The notes under the pieces were generated by a model, which was given only the letters and a program-made list of their open reading frames with translations, did no database searches and had not been told where the DNA came from. From contig NZ_WODC01000006.1 of assembly GCF_009729555.1 (NCBI RefSeq), positions 1 to 64,000 on the forward strand: a DNA stretch of 64,000 bases, given 5' to 3'. Made by a program: the position numbers and the translations under genes. This DNA comes from Pseudodesulfovibrio alkaliphilus. Its GTDB lineage: Bacteria > Desulfobacterota > Desulfovibrionia > Desulfovibrionales > Desulfovibrionaceae. Positions 41,064-49,933 of this stretch are shown here, piece by piece; the stretch's first letter is position 1; each line of letters begins with the position of its first letter.

Positions 41064-41560
41064 TCGGGAGAACGGCACAGAAGTGGCTCAAGGGGCTGCA
41101 TCTTCTGGCCGTGGCCTGCTGGGTGGGAGGCGGCGTATCGTTGCTCATGCTGTATTTCCTCAAGCACGGCGTGGACGACGGCGGTGTTCTTTACGGCATG
41201 AACCGCGCCATTCATCATGTGGACATGGCCGTGGTCGTGATTCCGGGTGCCTTTGGCTGCCTGCTCACCGGGCTGGCCTACTCCCTGCTGACCGGATGGG
41301 GCTTTTTCCGGCATGGCTGGTTGATTCTCAAGTGGGTGGCCACACTGGTGGCCATCCTTTTCGGTACCTTCTTCCTCGGCCCCTGGGAGACGGCGATGAT
41401 GGACATTTCCGGCGAGATGGGCATTGCGGCCCTGGACGACCCGGCCTACCTCGCCAACCAACGCCTCAACTTTGCCTGGGGGACAGTCCAGGTTGCGGCG
41501 CTGGTTGCACTGATCTGGATTTCGATATTCAAGCCATGGAAAAATGTAAGGGAAAAGTGA
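41060..41560 (+). CDS. Inner-membrane protein of four helices, 166 aa (DUF2269-like)
   Basis: The protein has four predicted transmembrane segments (around 12-30, 53-78, 84-105 and 140-158) and a heme-binding-like His pattern in the N-terminal half (RTAQKWLKGLHLLAVACWVGG, NRAIHHVDMAVVVIPGAFG). The GLHLLAV..WVGG and HH..D features remind of DUF2269-type membrane proteins, but the assignment is tentative. Its stop precedes the RND adaptor by seven bases, so it belongs to the MarR-regulated operon. It may contribute to export or be a small cytochrome-like protein. Confidence 0.72.
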   Translation: MIGRTAQKWLKGLHLLAVACWVGGGVSLLMLYFLKHGVDDGGVLYGMNRAIHHVDMAVVVIPGAFGCLLTGLAYSLLTGWGFFRHGWLILKWVATLVAILFGTFFLGPWETAMMDISGEMGIAALDDPAYLANQRLNFAWGTVQVAALVALIWISIFKPWKNVREK

Positions 41561-41567
41561 CGGCAGT

Positions 41568-42623
41568 ATGCGCATCAGTTCAATTTTCATTGCGATTCTT
41601 CTGATTGCGGCCATGGTGGCCGCGCCCGCCGGAGCCCAGGGGCTGCCCCCGTCTCCGGTGGTCACGGCCAAGGTCGTGTCCGGCGACATGGCGCCCCAGT
41701 CAGAGTTCATCGGCACAGTGTTCTTCACCGAGATCGCCAACGTGGCCTCCGAGGTGGCGGGAAAGGTCGTGGACCTCAAGGTCGAGGACGGCCAGCGTGT
41801 CCGCCGGGGCGATGTCATGGTGGTGCTTTCCGCGACCCTGCTAGAACGGCAGATCAGCCGATCCAGGGCGCTGGTCAAGCAGGCCAAGGCCGAGTACGAG
41901 TTTGCCCGTCTGGAGCACCAGCGGGTCCAGACGCTGTTTCAAAGCCGATCCGTGGCCGAGGGGGAGTTTGACTCCAAACGGCTGACGGCCGACGGTTTGC
42001 AGAGCAGCCTTGAAGCCGCCCAGGCCGATCTGGGTGTCTTGCTGGAGGAGCTGGACAAGAAGACCATCCGCGCTCCGTTTGACGGTGTGGTCATTGATGT
42101 GCCCGTGGCCCGCGGTGAATGGATGGCTGTTGGCTCCACCGTGGCCGAGGTGGCCCGCGACGACCACTTCGATGTGGTGGTCAACGCCCCGAGCGAGGCC
42201 CATGGCGTGGTCAGGCCCGGGATGAAGGTCGCCGTGCGTACCAGCGGGGCAGAGCTGACAGGCGAGATTTTTGCCGTGATCCCCAAGGGCGACGTGGCGA
42301 CCCGCACCTTTCCGGTCAAGATCCGGGTGGACAACAACGGGTTCCTGGCCGAGGGCATGGAGGCGCGTGTGAGCCTGCCCCGCGGCGCGGGCGGCGAAAC
42401 CCTGGTGGTCCCCCGCGATGCCATCATCGTGGCCCGGGGCGAGCAGGTGGTCTGGACCGTTCAGGACGGCAAGGCCGTGGCCGTGCCTGTCCATGTCGTC
42501 GGCTACAAGGGGCTGAACGCAGGCGTGAAGGCCGAGGCTCTCAAGAAAGGCATGGACGTGGTGGTCAAAGGCAACGAGCGGCTCAACCCCGGCCAGCCGG
42601 TGGCCGCCACCTCGCAGAATTAG
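41568..42623 (+). CDS. RND efflux periplasmic adaptor (membrane fusion protein)
   Basis: The 351-residue protein has a signal peptide (MRISSIFIAILLIAAMVAAPAGAQ), an N-terminal lipoyl/barrel-sandwich part (VASEVAGKVVDLKVEDGQRVRRGDVM), a long coiled-coil hairpin (QISRSRALVKQAKAEYEFAR..., about 95-160) and C-terminal beta-barrel segments (TIRAPFDGVVIDVPVARGEW; LVVPRDAIIVARG). This is the standard HlyD/AcrA-like adaptor that links the RND pump to an outer-membrane channel. Thirteen bases separate it from the pump gene. No lipobox is present, so it is probably soluble or loosely attached in the periplasm. Confidence 0.92.
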   Translation: MRISSIFIAILLIAAMVAAPAGAQGLPPSPVVTAKVVSGDMAPQSEFIGTVFFTEIANVASEVAGKVVDLKVEDGQRVRRGDVMVVLSATLLERQISRSRALVKQAKAEYEFARLEHQRVQTLFQSRSVAEGEFDSKRLTADGLQSSLEAAQADLGVLLEELDKKTIRAPFDGVVIDVPVARGEWMAVGSTVAEVARDDHFDVVVNAPSEAHGVVRPGMKVAVRTSGAELTGEIFAVIPKGDVATRTFPVKIRVDNNGFLAEGMEARVSLPRGAGGETLVVPRDAIIVARGEQVVWTVQDGKAVAVPVHVVGYKGLNAGVKAEALKKGMDVVVKGNERLNPGQPVAATSQN

Positions 42624-42635
42624 CCGGAGGCATCC

Positions 42636-45600
42636 GTGGATATAGTTAAAGCGGCCATCGAGAGGCCGGTCGCCGTCATGGTCGGCGTCATCATCATCGT
42701 CATGTTCGGCACCATCGCTTTGCGGACGCTGCCCTACCAGCTTTCGCCGGACGTGACCGAGCCGGTCATCACCGTGACCACCACCTGGACCGGGGCCACT
42801 CCCTACGAGATAGAGCGGGACATCGTCGAGGAACAGGAAAAGGTGCTCAAGGGCATCACGGGCCTGACGGAAATGGAGAGCTCGTGCTACAACGGGCTGG
42901 CCGAACTGACCCTCACCTTCGAGATCGGCACCGATGTGGATACCGCATTGTTGCGCGTCTCCAACAAGCTCGACGAGGTGCCCAAGTACCCGGACAACGC
43001 CGACCGGCCCATCATCTCGGCCACGGGTGCGTCCACCTCGCCGGTCATCTGGATGGTGCTGCGCACCCTTCCGGGCAACGAGCGTGATGTGCAGACCTAC
43101 CGTACCTTCTTCGAGGACGAGGTGCGCCAATACATCGAGCGCGTACCCGGCGTGGCCGACCTTTTTATTGGCGGCGGCAGGGAAAACGAGATGCAGATCA
43201 TCGTGGACCCGGTCAAGCTGGCCGCCTACAATCTGACCATCCCCCAGCTCATTTCCACGCTTCAGAAAGAGAACGTGTCCATCGCCGCGGGCAACCTCGG
43301 CGTGGGGCGGCGTGACTACCGCATCCGCACCCCGGCCGAATTCAATACTCCCGAAGACATCAAGGGCGTGGTTCTCTCCTCTTCAGGACAGTTCCGGGTG
43401 ATGCTCGGCGATGTGGCCGAGGTCCGGGCGGGCAACGAGAAGCACTCCGTGGCCATGCTCCACAACGGGGTGCCGGGGCTGGCCGTGGGCGTCAAGCCCG
43501 AGCCGGGTACCAACGTCATCTCCATGACCGACGCGGTCAATGTCGTTGTGGACGAACTCAACGGCACCATGCTCAAGAACAACGAAGTGTTCCTGGACTG
43601 GGTCTACGACCAGCGTCCCTACATCAACGGCGCCATCGAACTGGTCCAGCGCAATATTCTCATCGGCTCGGCGTTGGCCGTCATGGTCCTGTTCGTTTTC
43701 CTGCAATCCTTTTCGTCCACCCTTATCGTGGCCGTGGCCATCCCCATCTCCATCATCGGCTCCTTCATCATCTTTGCGGCCGCGGGGCGGAGCCTCAACG
43801 TCGTTTCCATGGCGGGCATCAGCTTCGCGGTGGGCATGCTGGTGGACAACGCCATCGTCATCCTTGAAAACATCGACCGTCACCGCAGGATGGGCAAGGG
43901 GCCGGTGGCCGCCGCCTACGACGGGGCCAAGGAGGTCTGGGGCGCGGTTGTCGCCTCGACGCTGACCACCGTGGCCGTGTTCCTGCCCGTGGTCTTCATG
44001 GAGCAGGAGGCCGGACAGCTCTTCAAGGACATCGCCATCGCCGTCACTTGCGCCATCATCCTTTCGCTGTGCGTCTCGGTGCTGGTCATCCCCATGCTCT
44101 CGCGCCAGCTTTACGGCGCGGCCGAGAGGCGCAAAGGTGCCGCTGGCGAAGGGGCCGCAATCAAGGTCTCGAAGCTCAAGCAGATGCTGGTCCCGCTGAC
44201 CAACTTCGGCGGCCGCATGGCCGACATTATCATCGGCATTCTCGACAAGGCCATCGACCGCCCGCGAAACCGCATCATCACCGTGGTCGCCCTGACCTCT
44301 GCCTCGGTATTCATCGCCTGGGCGTTCTTCCCCAAGATGGAATACCTGCCCCAGGGCAACCGCAACTTCGTCCTCTCGATCCTCATTCCGCCGCCCGGTC
44401 TTTCTTATGAAGAGCGTCTGGGCATCGGCGAATACATCTGGGAGCAGAGCGAGCCGCACTTCATGCAGGAGCGGGACGGTCTGCCGGGCATCGAACAAAT
44501 GTTCTTCGTCTCCGCACCCACCATCAACCTCTTTGGCGCGGTGTCCACGGACGAGGAGCGCGGCGGCGAACTGACGCCGTTGTTCTCGCGCATGATAAGA
44601 ACCATTCCGGGCATGTTCGGCGTGTCTCTGCAGGCGTCCATCTTTGAACAGGGGTTGGGCGAGGGGCGCGTCGTCAATGTGGACTTTTCCGGCCCCAACC
44701 TGGAACGGCTGGTGGCCGCCGCCGGAACCATGTTCGGCATGACCATGCAGGCGATACCCGGCTCACAGATACGCCCCGTGCCGTCGCTGGAACTGCTCTA
44801 TCCCGAGGTGCGGCTCATCCCCGAGCGCGATCGCGTGCGGGCGGCGGGCATGACCACCGAAGATCTCGGTGTGGCCGTGGATGTCATCCTCGACGGCCGC
44901 AAGATCGGAGACTTCAAGGAGGAAGGCAAGAAGAAGGTGGACCTCGTGCTCAAGGGCTCGGTAACGGACATCACCACGCCAGAGGATCTCACCAACGCCC
45001 TGGTGGCCACTCCCAACGGCTGGGCCGTGCCCGTGGACTCCCTTGCCAGCATTGAGCGCACCTACTCCATGAACCAGATCCGGCACCTGGAGCGCGAGCG
45101 CACCGTCACCCTCCAGGTTACGCCGCCGGCCAACGTGCCTTTGCAACAGGCCATGGAACTTATTGAGAACACACTCATTCCGCAGTTGCAGGAAATGGGG
45201 CTGCTCGAAGATCTCCATGTCCGCCTTTCGGGCGCGGCCGACAAGCTGACAGTGACGCGCCAAGCTCTGCAATGGAACTTCCTGCTGGCCGTGGTCATCA
45301 CCTACCTGCTCATGTCCGCCCTGTTCGGCAACTTTGTCTATCCGCTGATCATCCTGTTCACCGTCCCCCTGGCCGGTGCGGGCGGGTTCCTGGGCCTCAA
45401 GCTCCAAAACTGGTTTATCGCCGCCCAGCCGCTGGACATTCTGACCATGCTCGGGTTCGTCATCCTCATAGGCATCGTGGTCAACAACGCCATCCTCATC
45501 GTCCATCAGTCCCTGGGCAACGTCCGCGAGCGCGGCATGGATTACAAGGAGGCGGTGCTGGACGCCACGCGCACCCGGCTTCGGCCCATCTACATGTCGG

Positions 45601-45782
45601 CCACCACTTCGCTCTTTGGCATGCTGCCCCTGGCCGTGGCCCCCGGCCCCGGCTCGGAACTCTATCGCGGCCTCGGCTCGGTGGTCCTCGGTGGACTGGC
45701 CCTGTCCACGGTCTTCACCATCTTCGTCATTCCCTCGTTGCTCATGTTCGCCATCCCCATGGAAAAGGCCGGGAAGCGATAA
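42636..45782 (+). CDS. RND-family efflux transporter permease
   Basis: The 1048-residue protein has the RND layout: two large periplasmic loops and about 12 helices in two repeats, e.g. VVSMAGISFAVGMLVDNAIVILENIDRHR (TM4 with the proton-relay Asp), VWGAVVASTLTTVAVFLPVVFM and FVILIGIVVNNAILIVHQS. It starts with GTG at 42636, preceded by CCGGAGGC. Typical substrates are drugs, dyes, bile-type compounds or organic solvents; the sequence resembles the efflux (HAE1) branch. No TolC-type outer-membrane gene follows, so a channel from elsewhere in the genome is presumably shared. Confidence 0.93.
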   Translation: MDIVKAAIERPVAVMVGVIIIVMFGTIALRTLPYQLSPDVTEPVITVTTTWTGATPYEIERDIVEEQEKVLKGITGLTEMESSCYNGLAELTLTFEIGTDVDTALLRVSNKLDEVPKYPDNADRPIISATGASTSPVIWMVLRTLPGNERDVQTYRTFFEDEVRQYIERVPGVADLFIGGGRENEMQIIVDPVKLAAYNLTIPQLISTLQKENVSIAAGNLGVGRRDYRIRTPAEFNTPEDIKGVVLSSSGQFRVMLGDVAEVRAGNEKHSVAMLHNGVPGLAVGVKPEPGTNVISMTDAVNVVVDELNGTMLKNNEVFLDWVYDQRPYINGAIELVQRNILIGSALAVMVLFVFLQSFSSTLIVAVAIPISIIGSFIIFAAAGRSLNVVSMAGISFAVGMLVDNAIVILENIDRHRRMGKGPVAAAYDGAKEVWGAVVASTLTTVAVFLPVVFMEQEAGQLFKDIAIAVTCAIILSLCVSVLVIPMLSRQLYGAAERRKGAAGEGAAIKVSKLKQMLVPLTNFGGRMADIIIGILDKAIDRPRNRIITVVALTSASVFIAWAFFPKMEYLPQGNRNFVLSILIPPPGLSYEERLGIGEYIWEQSEPHFMQERDGLPGIEQMFFVSAPTINLFGAVSTDEERGGELTPLFSRMIRTIPGMFGVSLQASIFEQGLGEGRVVNVDFSGPNLERLVAAAGTMFGMTMQAIPGSQIRPVPSLELLYPEVRLIPERDRVRAAGMTTEDLGVAVDVILDGRKIGDFKEEGKKKVDLVLKGSVTDITTPEDLTNALVATPNGWAVPVDSLASIERTYSMNQIRHLERERTVTLQVTPPANVPLQQAMELIENTLIPQLQEMGLLEDLHVRLSGAADKLTVTRQALQWNFLLAVVITYLLMSALFGNFVYPLIILFTVPLAGAGGFLGLKLQNWFIAAQPLDILTMLGFVILIGIVVNNAILIVHQSLGNVRERGMDYKEAVLDATRTRLRPIYMSATTSLFGMLPLAVAPGPGSELYRGLGSVVLGGLALSTVFTIFVIPSLLMFAIPMEKAGKR

Positions 45783-45784
45783 AG

Positions 45785-45977
45785 GCACGAGTGCCTCGTT
45801 GCAAAAAGAAGCCCAAACCCTCGCGTAGGTCATCTACGCGTCGGGCTTGGGCTTCTTCTTGCGCCTTGCCCTCGAACCTTTCTCGCTTCCCGGCCGAAGC
45901 GGTGCGCGGAACGTGGAGTCCCTGACCCGTCAGGGGGTGTTCTTCCCCGGCATGAGTGCTTCGTTGCGAAAAGAAGC
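45785..45977. repeat. Palindromic repeat region after the RND operon
   Basis: A 28-base sequence, GCACGAGTGCCTCGTTGCAA plus AAAGAAGC (45785-45812), recurs at 45950-45977 with three mismatches. The first copy runs into a long hairpin at 45806-45857 with arms AAGAAGCCCAAACCCTCGC (and GTAG) and CTACGCG-TCGGGCTTGGGCTTCTT. The region between (about 45858-45949) has no gene. The form is that of REP-like palindromic repeats; the hairpin may also act as an operon end. The AAGAAGC motif and CGCGTAG core are a recognisable repeated pattern in this kind of genome, but only these copies are visible here. Confidence 0.55.
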
Positions 45978-46031
45978 GCCCCCGGCTTGATGTTGCCTTG
46001 CCGAGGGCCGGGCCGTGAAGTGTCGCAGGAT

Positions 46032-46598
46032 TTACGCTTCTGTGGCGGGAGTTCGGAAGCCTTGCGCCCAAAGGTCGAAATATGGTGCGCCCCGCCTTTG
46101 GACGCGGATATCGACAAAGCCGACTGCGCTCATGGCCTGGGCCAGGGTTTGGGAGGTGAATGCGGTGTGGTGGGCCATGAATAGATTGCCGCGTTCAAGG
46201 GAGGGCCGGTGTCCATAGAGGATGTCCAGCGGCGCTATCGGACCGGCTGGCGAGGAGTATATCGGGTCAAGCAGATTGCCTTTGGCAATGAAGGCGGCGA
46301 TGGTCTGAATGTCCGGGCAGGTCACAAGGGCATGGCCGCCGGGCATAAGAACCCTGTGGAACTCTGCCAGGGCGAGGGGCACTTCGTGAGGATACAGATG
46401 CTCCAGGTTGTGGGAGGAATAGACCGCATCGAAGCGTGCGGATTCCACTTCCGGCATGTTCCGTATATCGCCGACAATGTCCGGCCGGGTGTCAGGGTTG
46501 AGATCCAGTCGTATCTCCCGCCACCCATCCCCCTTGTACGGTCCGGGAATCTTGTCGGGGTTCTTGGGCCCGGAGCCGACATGAAGAAGGTATTTCAC
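46032..46598 (-). CDS. Class I SAM-dependent methyltransferase
   Basis: The 188-residue protein starts with GTG at 46598-46596 (weak ribosome binding site) and has the methyltransferase motif I-like LLHVGSGPKNP, an acidic loop after it (LDLNPDTRPDIVGDIRN), the middle motif FDAVYSSHNLEHLYPHEVPL and motif III (FHRVLMPGGHALVTCPD). Members of this group methylate small molecules, sugars or lipids; the substrate is unknown. It stands between the repeat region and comFB, with no obvious partner. Confidence 0.82.
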   Translation of the reverse strand: MKYLLHVGSGPKNPDKIPGPYKGDGWREIRLDLNPDTRPDIVGDIRNMPEVESARFDAVYSSHNLEHLYPHEVPLALAEFHRVLMPGGHALVTCPDIQTIAAFIAKGNLLDPIYSSPAGPIAPLDILYGHRPSLERGNLFMAHHTAFTSQTLAQAMSAVGFVDIRVQRRGAPYFDLWAQGFRTPATEA

Positions 46599-46766
46599 TG
46601 CAATGCGTCCGGTTTTACAGGATGTGATGCGGGGTGCCCTGGCATTGGGTCGTCATAAACAGAATTCCTCGAACCGTAAACTCCCAAAGGAGCGTGGGGC
46701 TGCGCCCGTATCTCGCTCAAGTCCGGGAGGGCAAGCGCACCCTCTCTGACCGCTGCGGGCAGAAGG

Positions 46767-47060
46767 CTAGTCGGAGCGGGTGGGGTGTTTCAGCACCCTT
46801 TCCGTGGCTTCGCGGATTTTGCTTTTGATGACAAAGTCCGAGATGCGGTCCGAGATAATGATGGAACCCCGCTGCACATACCGGGCGGGCAGCAGATTGA
46901 GGGCCAGGGCGTAAATATCCTCAATGTCGAGCTGCTCGAAAGCATAGTCCTCGTAATATTGGTCAAGGATTTCCGGCATAAGCTTGGCGACTCGTTTTTC
47001 GTTGCGATTGCGTATCCGGCTCAGGTCGAAACCGCTGACGTTCAATTCCTGGTCTGGCAT
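46767..47060 (-). CDS. ComFB-like protein, possible cyclic-di-GMP receptor
   Basis: The 97-residue protein has the ComFB fold signature: LDQYYEDYAFEQLDIEDIYALALNLLPARYVQRGSI with a following ISDRISDFVIKSKIREA. ComFB relatives (CdgR in cyanobacteria) have been reported to bind cyclic di-GMP. In this window it would be a receptor for the second messenger turned over by the HD-GYP protein at 11636. Start at 47060-47058, with a GGGGGAG site; the upstream Met at 47150 has no ribosome binding site. Confidence 0.85.
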   Translation of the reverse strand: MPDQELNVSGFDLSRIRNRNEKRVAKLMPEILDQYYEDYAFEQLDIEDIYALALNLLPARYVQRGSIIISDRISDFVIKSKIREATERVLKHPTRSD

Positions 47061-47212
47061 GTCCTCCCCCCTGGTGCGGCTTGGCGGTGGTTTGGCGAGT
47101 GATAGCACGGCTGCCCGATCTTGCGCAATCGTTTCACTGGTATGATTCATGCTTGCAGTCCGGGAACATGCAGATTTTTCCCGTGGGCCAATCCGAAAAC
47201 CAAGGAGGCATG

Positions 47213-47839
47213 ATGTCCACGCAATCCATTGATTCCAACGGGTATGGATACAGTTACCAGCAATTGCTCAAGGCGCGGCAGGAGGCCGAAGCAGCCGAAA
47301 AGGCGCAGGCGCAGCTCTCCGGGAGCACGAGCTATTCTTCCGGCACGTCCATGTCCCAGGTGAGAGAGTATGTCGAGTCTCTCCTGGCCAACATCCCCAA
47401 ATCCAATGGGAACAAACTCACCTTTCAGGACGTGTACGACTACCGCGACAGCCACAAGAAGGAATGGTCCGAGCGCTTCGAGGAAGACATGCAGAAGCTG
47501 GGCGTGGACACCTCCATTGAAATCAAGTTGAGCCTGAATGGGGCCAAAGGGACGGTGACGGCCCAAAATGGGCATCCCGATAAGGCGGTCATCGACAAGT
47601 ATTTTGTCGACAACCCGGAAATGGCCGAGAAATTCGAGGAAGGGGTGCAACTGAGCAAGCTGACCGGATTGACCGAACGCAAGCTCACCAGCTCCGAGCT
47701 CCGCCAGCAGTTGAGCCTGACGAGCATGTCCATCTGGTTTGAGAGCAACACGTCGGCTTCTTCCCTGTTCTCTGGCGGGGGGATGGTTCTGGGGCAGGAA
47801 GGCGTCTCGGCTTACACCGGGCTGAACTTGACTGTCTGA
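47213..47839 (+). CDS. Hypothetical protein, 208 aa
   Basis: No family is recognised. The start is chosen at the second of two adjacent ATG codons because AAGGAGG (47202-47208) is four bases before it. The protein has an N-terminal low-complexity region (STQSIDSNGYGYSYQQLLKA), an Ala/Glu-rich coiled-coil segment (EAEAAEKAQAQL), a Ser-rich linker and a globular C-terminal half (about 80-195; LTFQDVYDYRDSHKKEWSER and IEIKLSLNGAKGTVTAQNG). No signal peptide or membrane segment. A good terminator follows (47888-47926). It may be a secreted or surface-associated flagellar-type protein, but nothing proves this. Confidence 0.65.
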   Translation: MSTQSIDSNGYGYSYQQLLKARQEAEAAEKAQAQLSGSTSYSSGTSMSQVREYVESLLANIPKSNGNKLTFQDVYDYRDSHKKEWSERFEEDMQKLGVDTSIEIKLSLNGAKGTVTAQNGHPDKAVIDKYFVDNPEMAEKFEEGVQLSKLTGLTERKLTSSELRQQLSLTSMSIWFESNTSASSLFSGGGMVLGQEGVSAYTGLNLTV

Positions 47840-47887
47840 TCTGCGTTGACAGAACAACGGGTCAGATGACGGTGTTCGCCATTGTCA

Positions 47888-47926
47888 GGGCCGGATCGCG
47901 GTGGCGGTCCGGCCCTGCCGTTTTTT
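47888..47926 (+). terminator. Rho-independent terminator
   Basis: GGGCCGGA (47888-47895) pairs with TCCGGCCC (47908-47915), with a 12-base loop, followed by TGCCG and six Ts (47921-47926). It closes the preceding gene. Confidence 0.8.
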
Positions 47927-48022
47927 CGAGGGCATGGCGGATGATGCCGTTGACAACGGGTCTGTGCATGCCTACCTGAATAAGGCGCGAATAGTTTCTA
48001 TTCTCACAACAACGAGGCGGGT

Positions 48023-49204
48023 ATGAGTCCACGCATAGCCGGGGGATATGGAGCGGCCAGTCTGGCGGTGGTTGCGGTTCTGCTCACCGCGGCCATTGCT
48101 GCCTGGACCCTGCCCGACATCATGCCCACAGGGAATGTGCGCGTTGGGGTAGCCGAAACAGACGGGGATAAGGAGGCGGAAATGGGCATGAACGCAAGGA
48201 CCGAGGTGGCGACACTCGCGGGCGGATGCTTTTGGTGCGTCGAGGCGGACATGGCCCGGCTTCCCGGCGTGGTCCGGGTGGTCTCGGGCTATGCAGGCGG
48301 CCAGGAGGTTGAGCCTTCCTACGAGGACGTTGCCGGGGGTCGGACCGGGCATCGCGAGGCGGTGCAGGTGTATTTTGACCCCGAGCGGGTGAGTTATTCG
48401 GAAATCCTCGCCCATTTTTGGCGGCATTTCGATCCCACGGACGCAGGAGGCTCCTTTGGCGACAGGGGGGAGCACTATACTTCCGCCATTTATTATCACG
48501 ACGACGCGCAACGGGAAATTGCCGAGGCATCGCGGGCCGCGCTGGAGGCTTCGGGTCGTTTCGACAGGCCGGTGGTCACGTCGGTACTGCCGTTGACGAC
48601 CTTCTTTGAAGCCGAGGCATACCACCAGGATTTCGCCGTCAACAATGCCGTGCGCTACAAGACCTACCGGACCTTTTCAGGGCGCGACAGGTTCCTTCGC
48701 GATGTCTGGGACCGGGACTCTTCTGCCGTCGGCCAGGTGGCCGAGGGGAGGGAAGCCGCCGGGCCAAAGTACACCAGGCCGGATGATGCCAGCTTGCAGG
48801 GCTCGCTGACCCCGCTTCAATTCGAGGTGGTGCGGCGCGACGGAACCGAACCTCCCTTTGCCAACGAATTCTGGGATAACCGCCGCCCAGGCATCTATGT
48901 GGATGTGGTTTCCGGTGAGCCGCTGTTTTCGTCCACGGACAAGTTCGACTCGGGTACCGGCTGGCCGAGCTTCACTCGCCCCCTGTTTGAAGACGCCGTC
49001 ACCCGACGGCGGGACGGAAGGCTTCTTGCACCTCGTACCGAGGTGCGCAGCCGGATGGCCGATTCTCACCTGGGCCATGTGTTCGATGATGGTCCGCCGC
49101 CCACAGGCTTGCGCTACTGCATCAACTCGGCGGCCCTGCGTTTTGTGCCCAGGGAATCACTGGAAGAGGAAGGATACGGCGAGTTCGCCGGACTGTTCCG
49201 GTAG
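48023..49204 (+). CDS. msrAB: Exported bifunctional methionine sulfoxide reductase A/B
   Basis: The 393-residue protein starts with a hydrophobic signal/anchor ([17 protein letters not shown], 14-30), then MsrA with GGCFWC (catalytic Cys69) and YHQDF, then MsrB with [18 protein letters not shown] and [11 protein letters not shown] (catalytic Cys366). The order MsrA-MsrB is the one seen in many proteins of this type. MsrB CxxC zinc ligands are not evident. It repairs oxidised methionine, and the leader suggests the periplasm, which would help an anaerobe survive oxygen exposure. The next gene (49410) is a small exported BOF-domain protein. Confidence 0.92.
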   Translation: MSPRIAGGYGAASLAVVAVLLTAAIAAWTLPDIMPTGNVRVGVAETDGDKEAEMGMNARTEVATLAGGCFWCVEADMARLPGVVRVVSGYAGGQEVEPSYEDVAGGRTGHREAVQVYFDPERVSYSEILAHFWRHFDPTDAGGSFGDRGEHYTSAIYYHDDAQREIAEASRAALEASGRFDRPVVTSVLPLTTFFEAEAYHQDFAVNNAVRYKTYRTFSGRDRFLRDVWDRDSSAVGQVAEGREAAGPKYTRPDDASLQGSLTPLQFEVVRRDGTEPPFANEFWDNRRPGIYVDVVSGEPLFSSTDKFDSGTGWPSFTRPLFEDAVTRRRDGRLLAPRTEVRSRMADSHLGHVFDDGPPPTGLRYCINSAALRFVPRESLEEEGYGEFAGLFR

Positions 49205-49409
49205 CGCTTTTCCGCGATCATGGGAGCGGCCTGAATCGGATAAGTTTTGACTGAGCGATCAATCAAGGCCCGTTATAATTTTAAAAAGTCTTGATTCTCA
49301 GCGAGTTGCCTACATTCAAAAGTGTGGATTTTCCAATTGCATGTGATAAGAGTGGAGCAAAGGGGCGCGGCCCGTATGCAGAAAATCCGTTCTAACCGAG
49401 GGTATCGTC

Positions 49410-49775
49410 ATGTTGCGCGTAAGTATGGTTCTTGCTCTGTCGCTGCTGGTGGCCACTGTGGCCATTTCGGCCGAGCTGTCCCAGTCCGTGGGTTCCGAAC
49501 CTGCGACGGCAGGGCCCTTTGTGGCCAGAACCGTTGCCCAGGCCAAGGCCGCCGGGGTGGACACCCGTGTTGTCCTCACCGGCAGGGTGGTCAAGGTGAT
49601 CAAGGCCGATGAGTTTCTGATGGCCGACGACACGGGCGAACTGCTTGTCTTCACCCCAAAGGGCGCCCTTGAGGGGCTTGACGCGGCTGGTTCCGTCGTG
49701 GAGGTCATCGGCCGCATTGATCAGAACTTCATGTACACAGAGATTCAGGCCGAGTCGGTCAGGATCATTCCGTAG
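49410..49775 (+). CDS. Exported OB-fold (BOF/YgiW-type) protein
   Basis: The 121-residue protein has a signal peptide (MLRVSMVLALSLLVATVAISA) and a BOF domain: RTVAQAKAAGVDTRVVLTGRVVKVIKADEFLMADDTGELLVF and a second half ending VEVIGRIDQNFMYTEIQAESVRII. BOF/NirD-type periplasmic proteins are linked to stress tolerance in enterobacteria (YgiW, YdeI). A -10-like TATAAT at 49274-49279 lies in the 205 bases before the gene, with TTGACT at 49247 but spaced 21, too far for a good promoter. Function inferred from the family. Confidence 0.82.
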   Translation: MLRVSMVLALSLLVATVAISAELSQSVGSEPATAGPFVARTVAQAKAAGVDTRVVLTGRVVKVIKADEFLMADDTGELLVFTPKGALEGLDAAGSVVEVIGRIDQNFMYTEIQAESVRIIP

Positions 49776-49933
49776 CCTGGGGCTGTCGGCGGTTTTGCGG
49801 GGGAGCCACGGGCGTGGTTCCCCTTTTCCTTTCGACACGAATGTTTCGCCGTTCTTGCCTTGGCAGGGCAATATGCGTAGGTATGGCGATTGCATCCAGG
49901 CACTTTGAGGTAACAATCAACCCGGCTCGGTTC

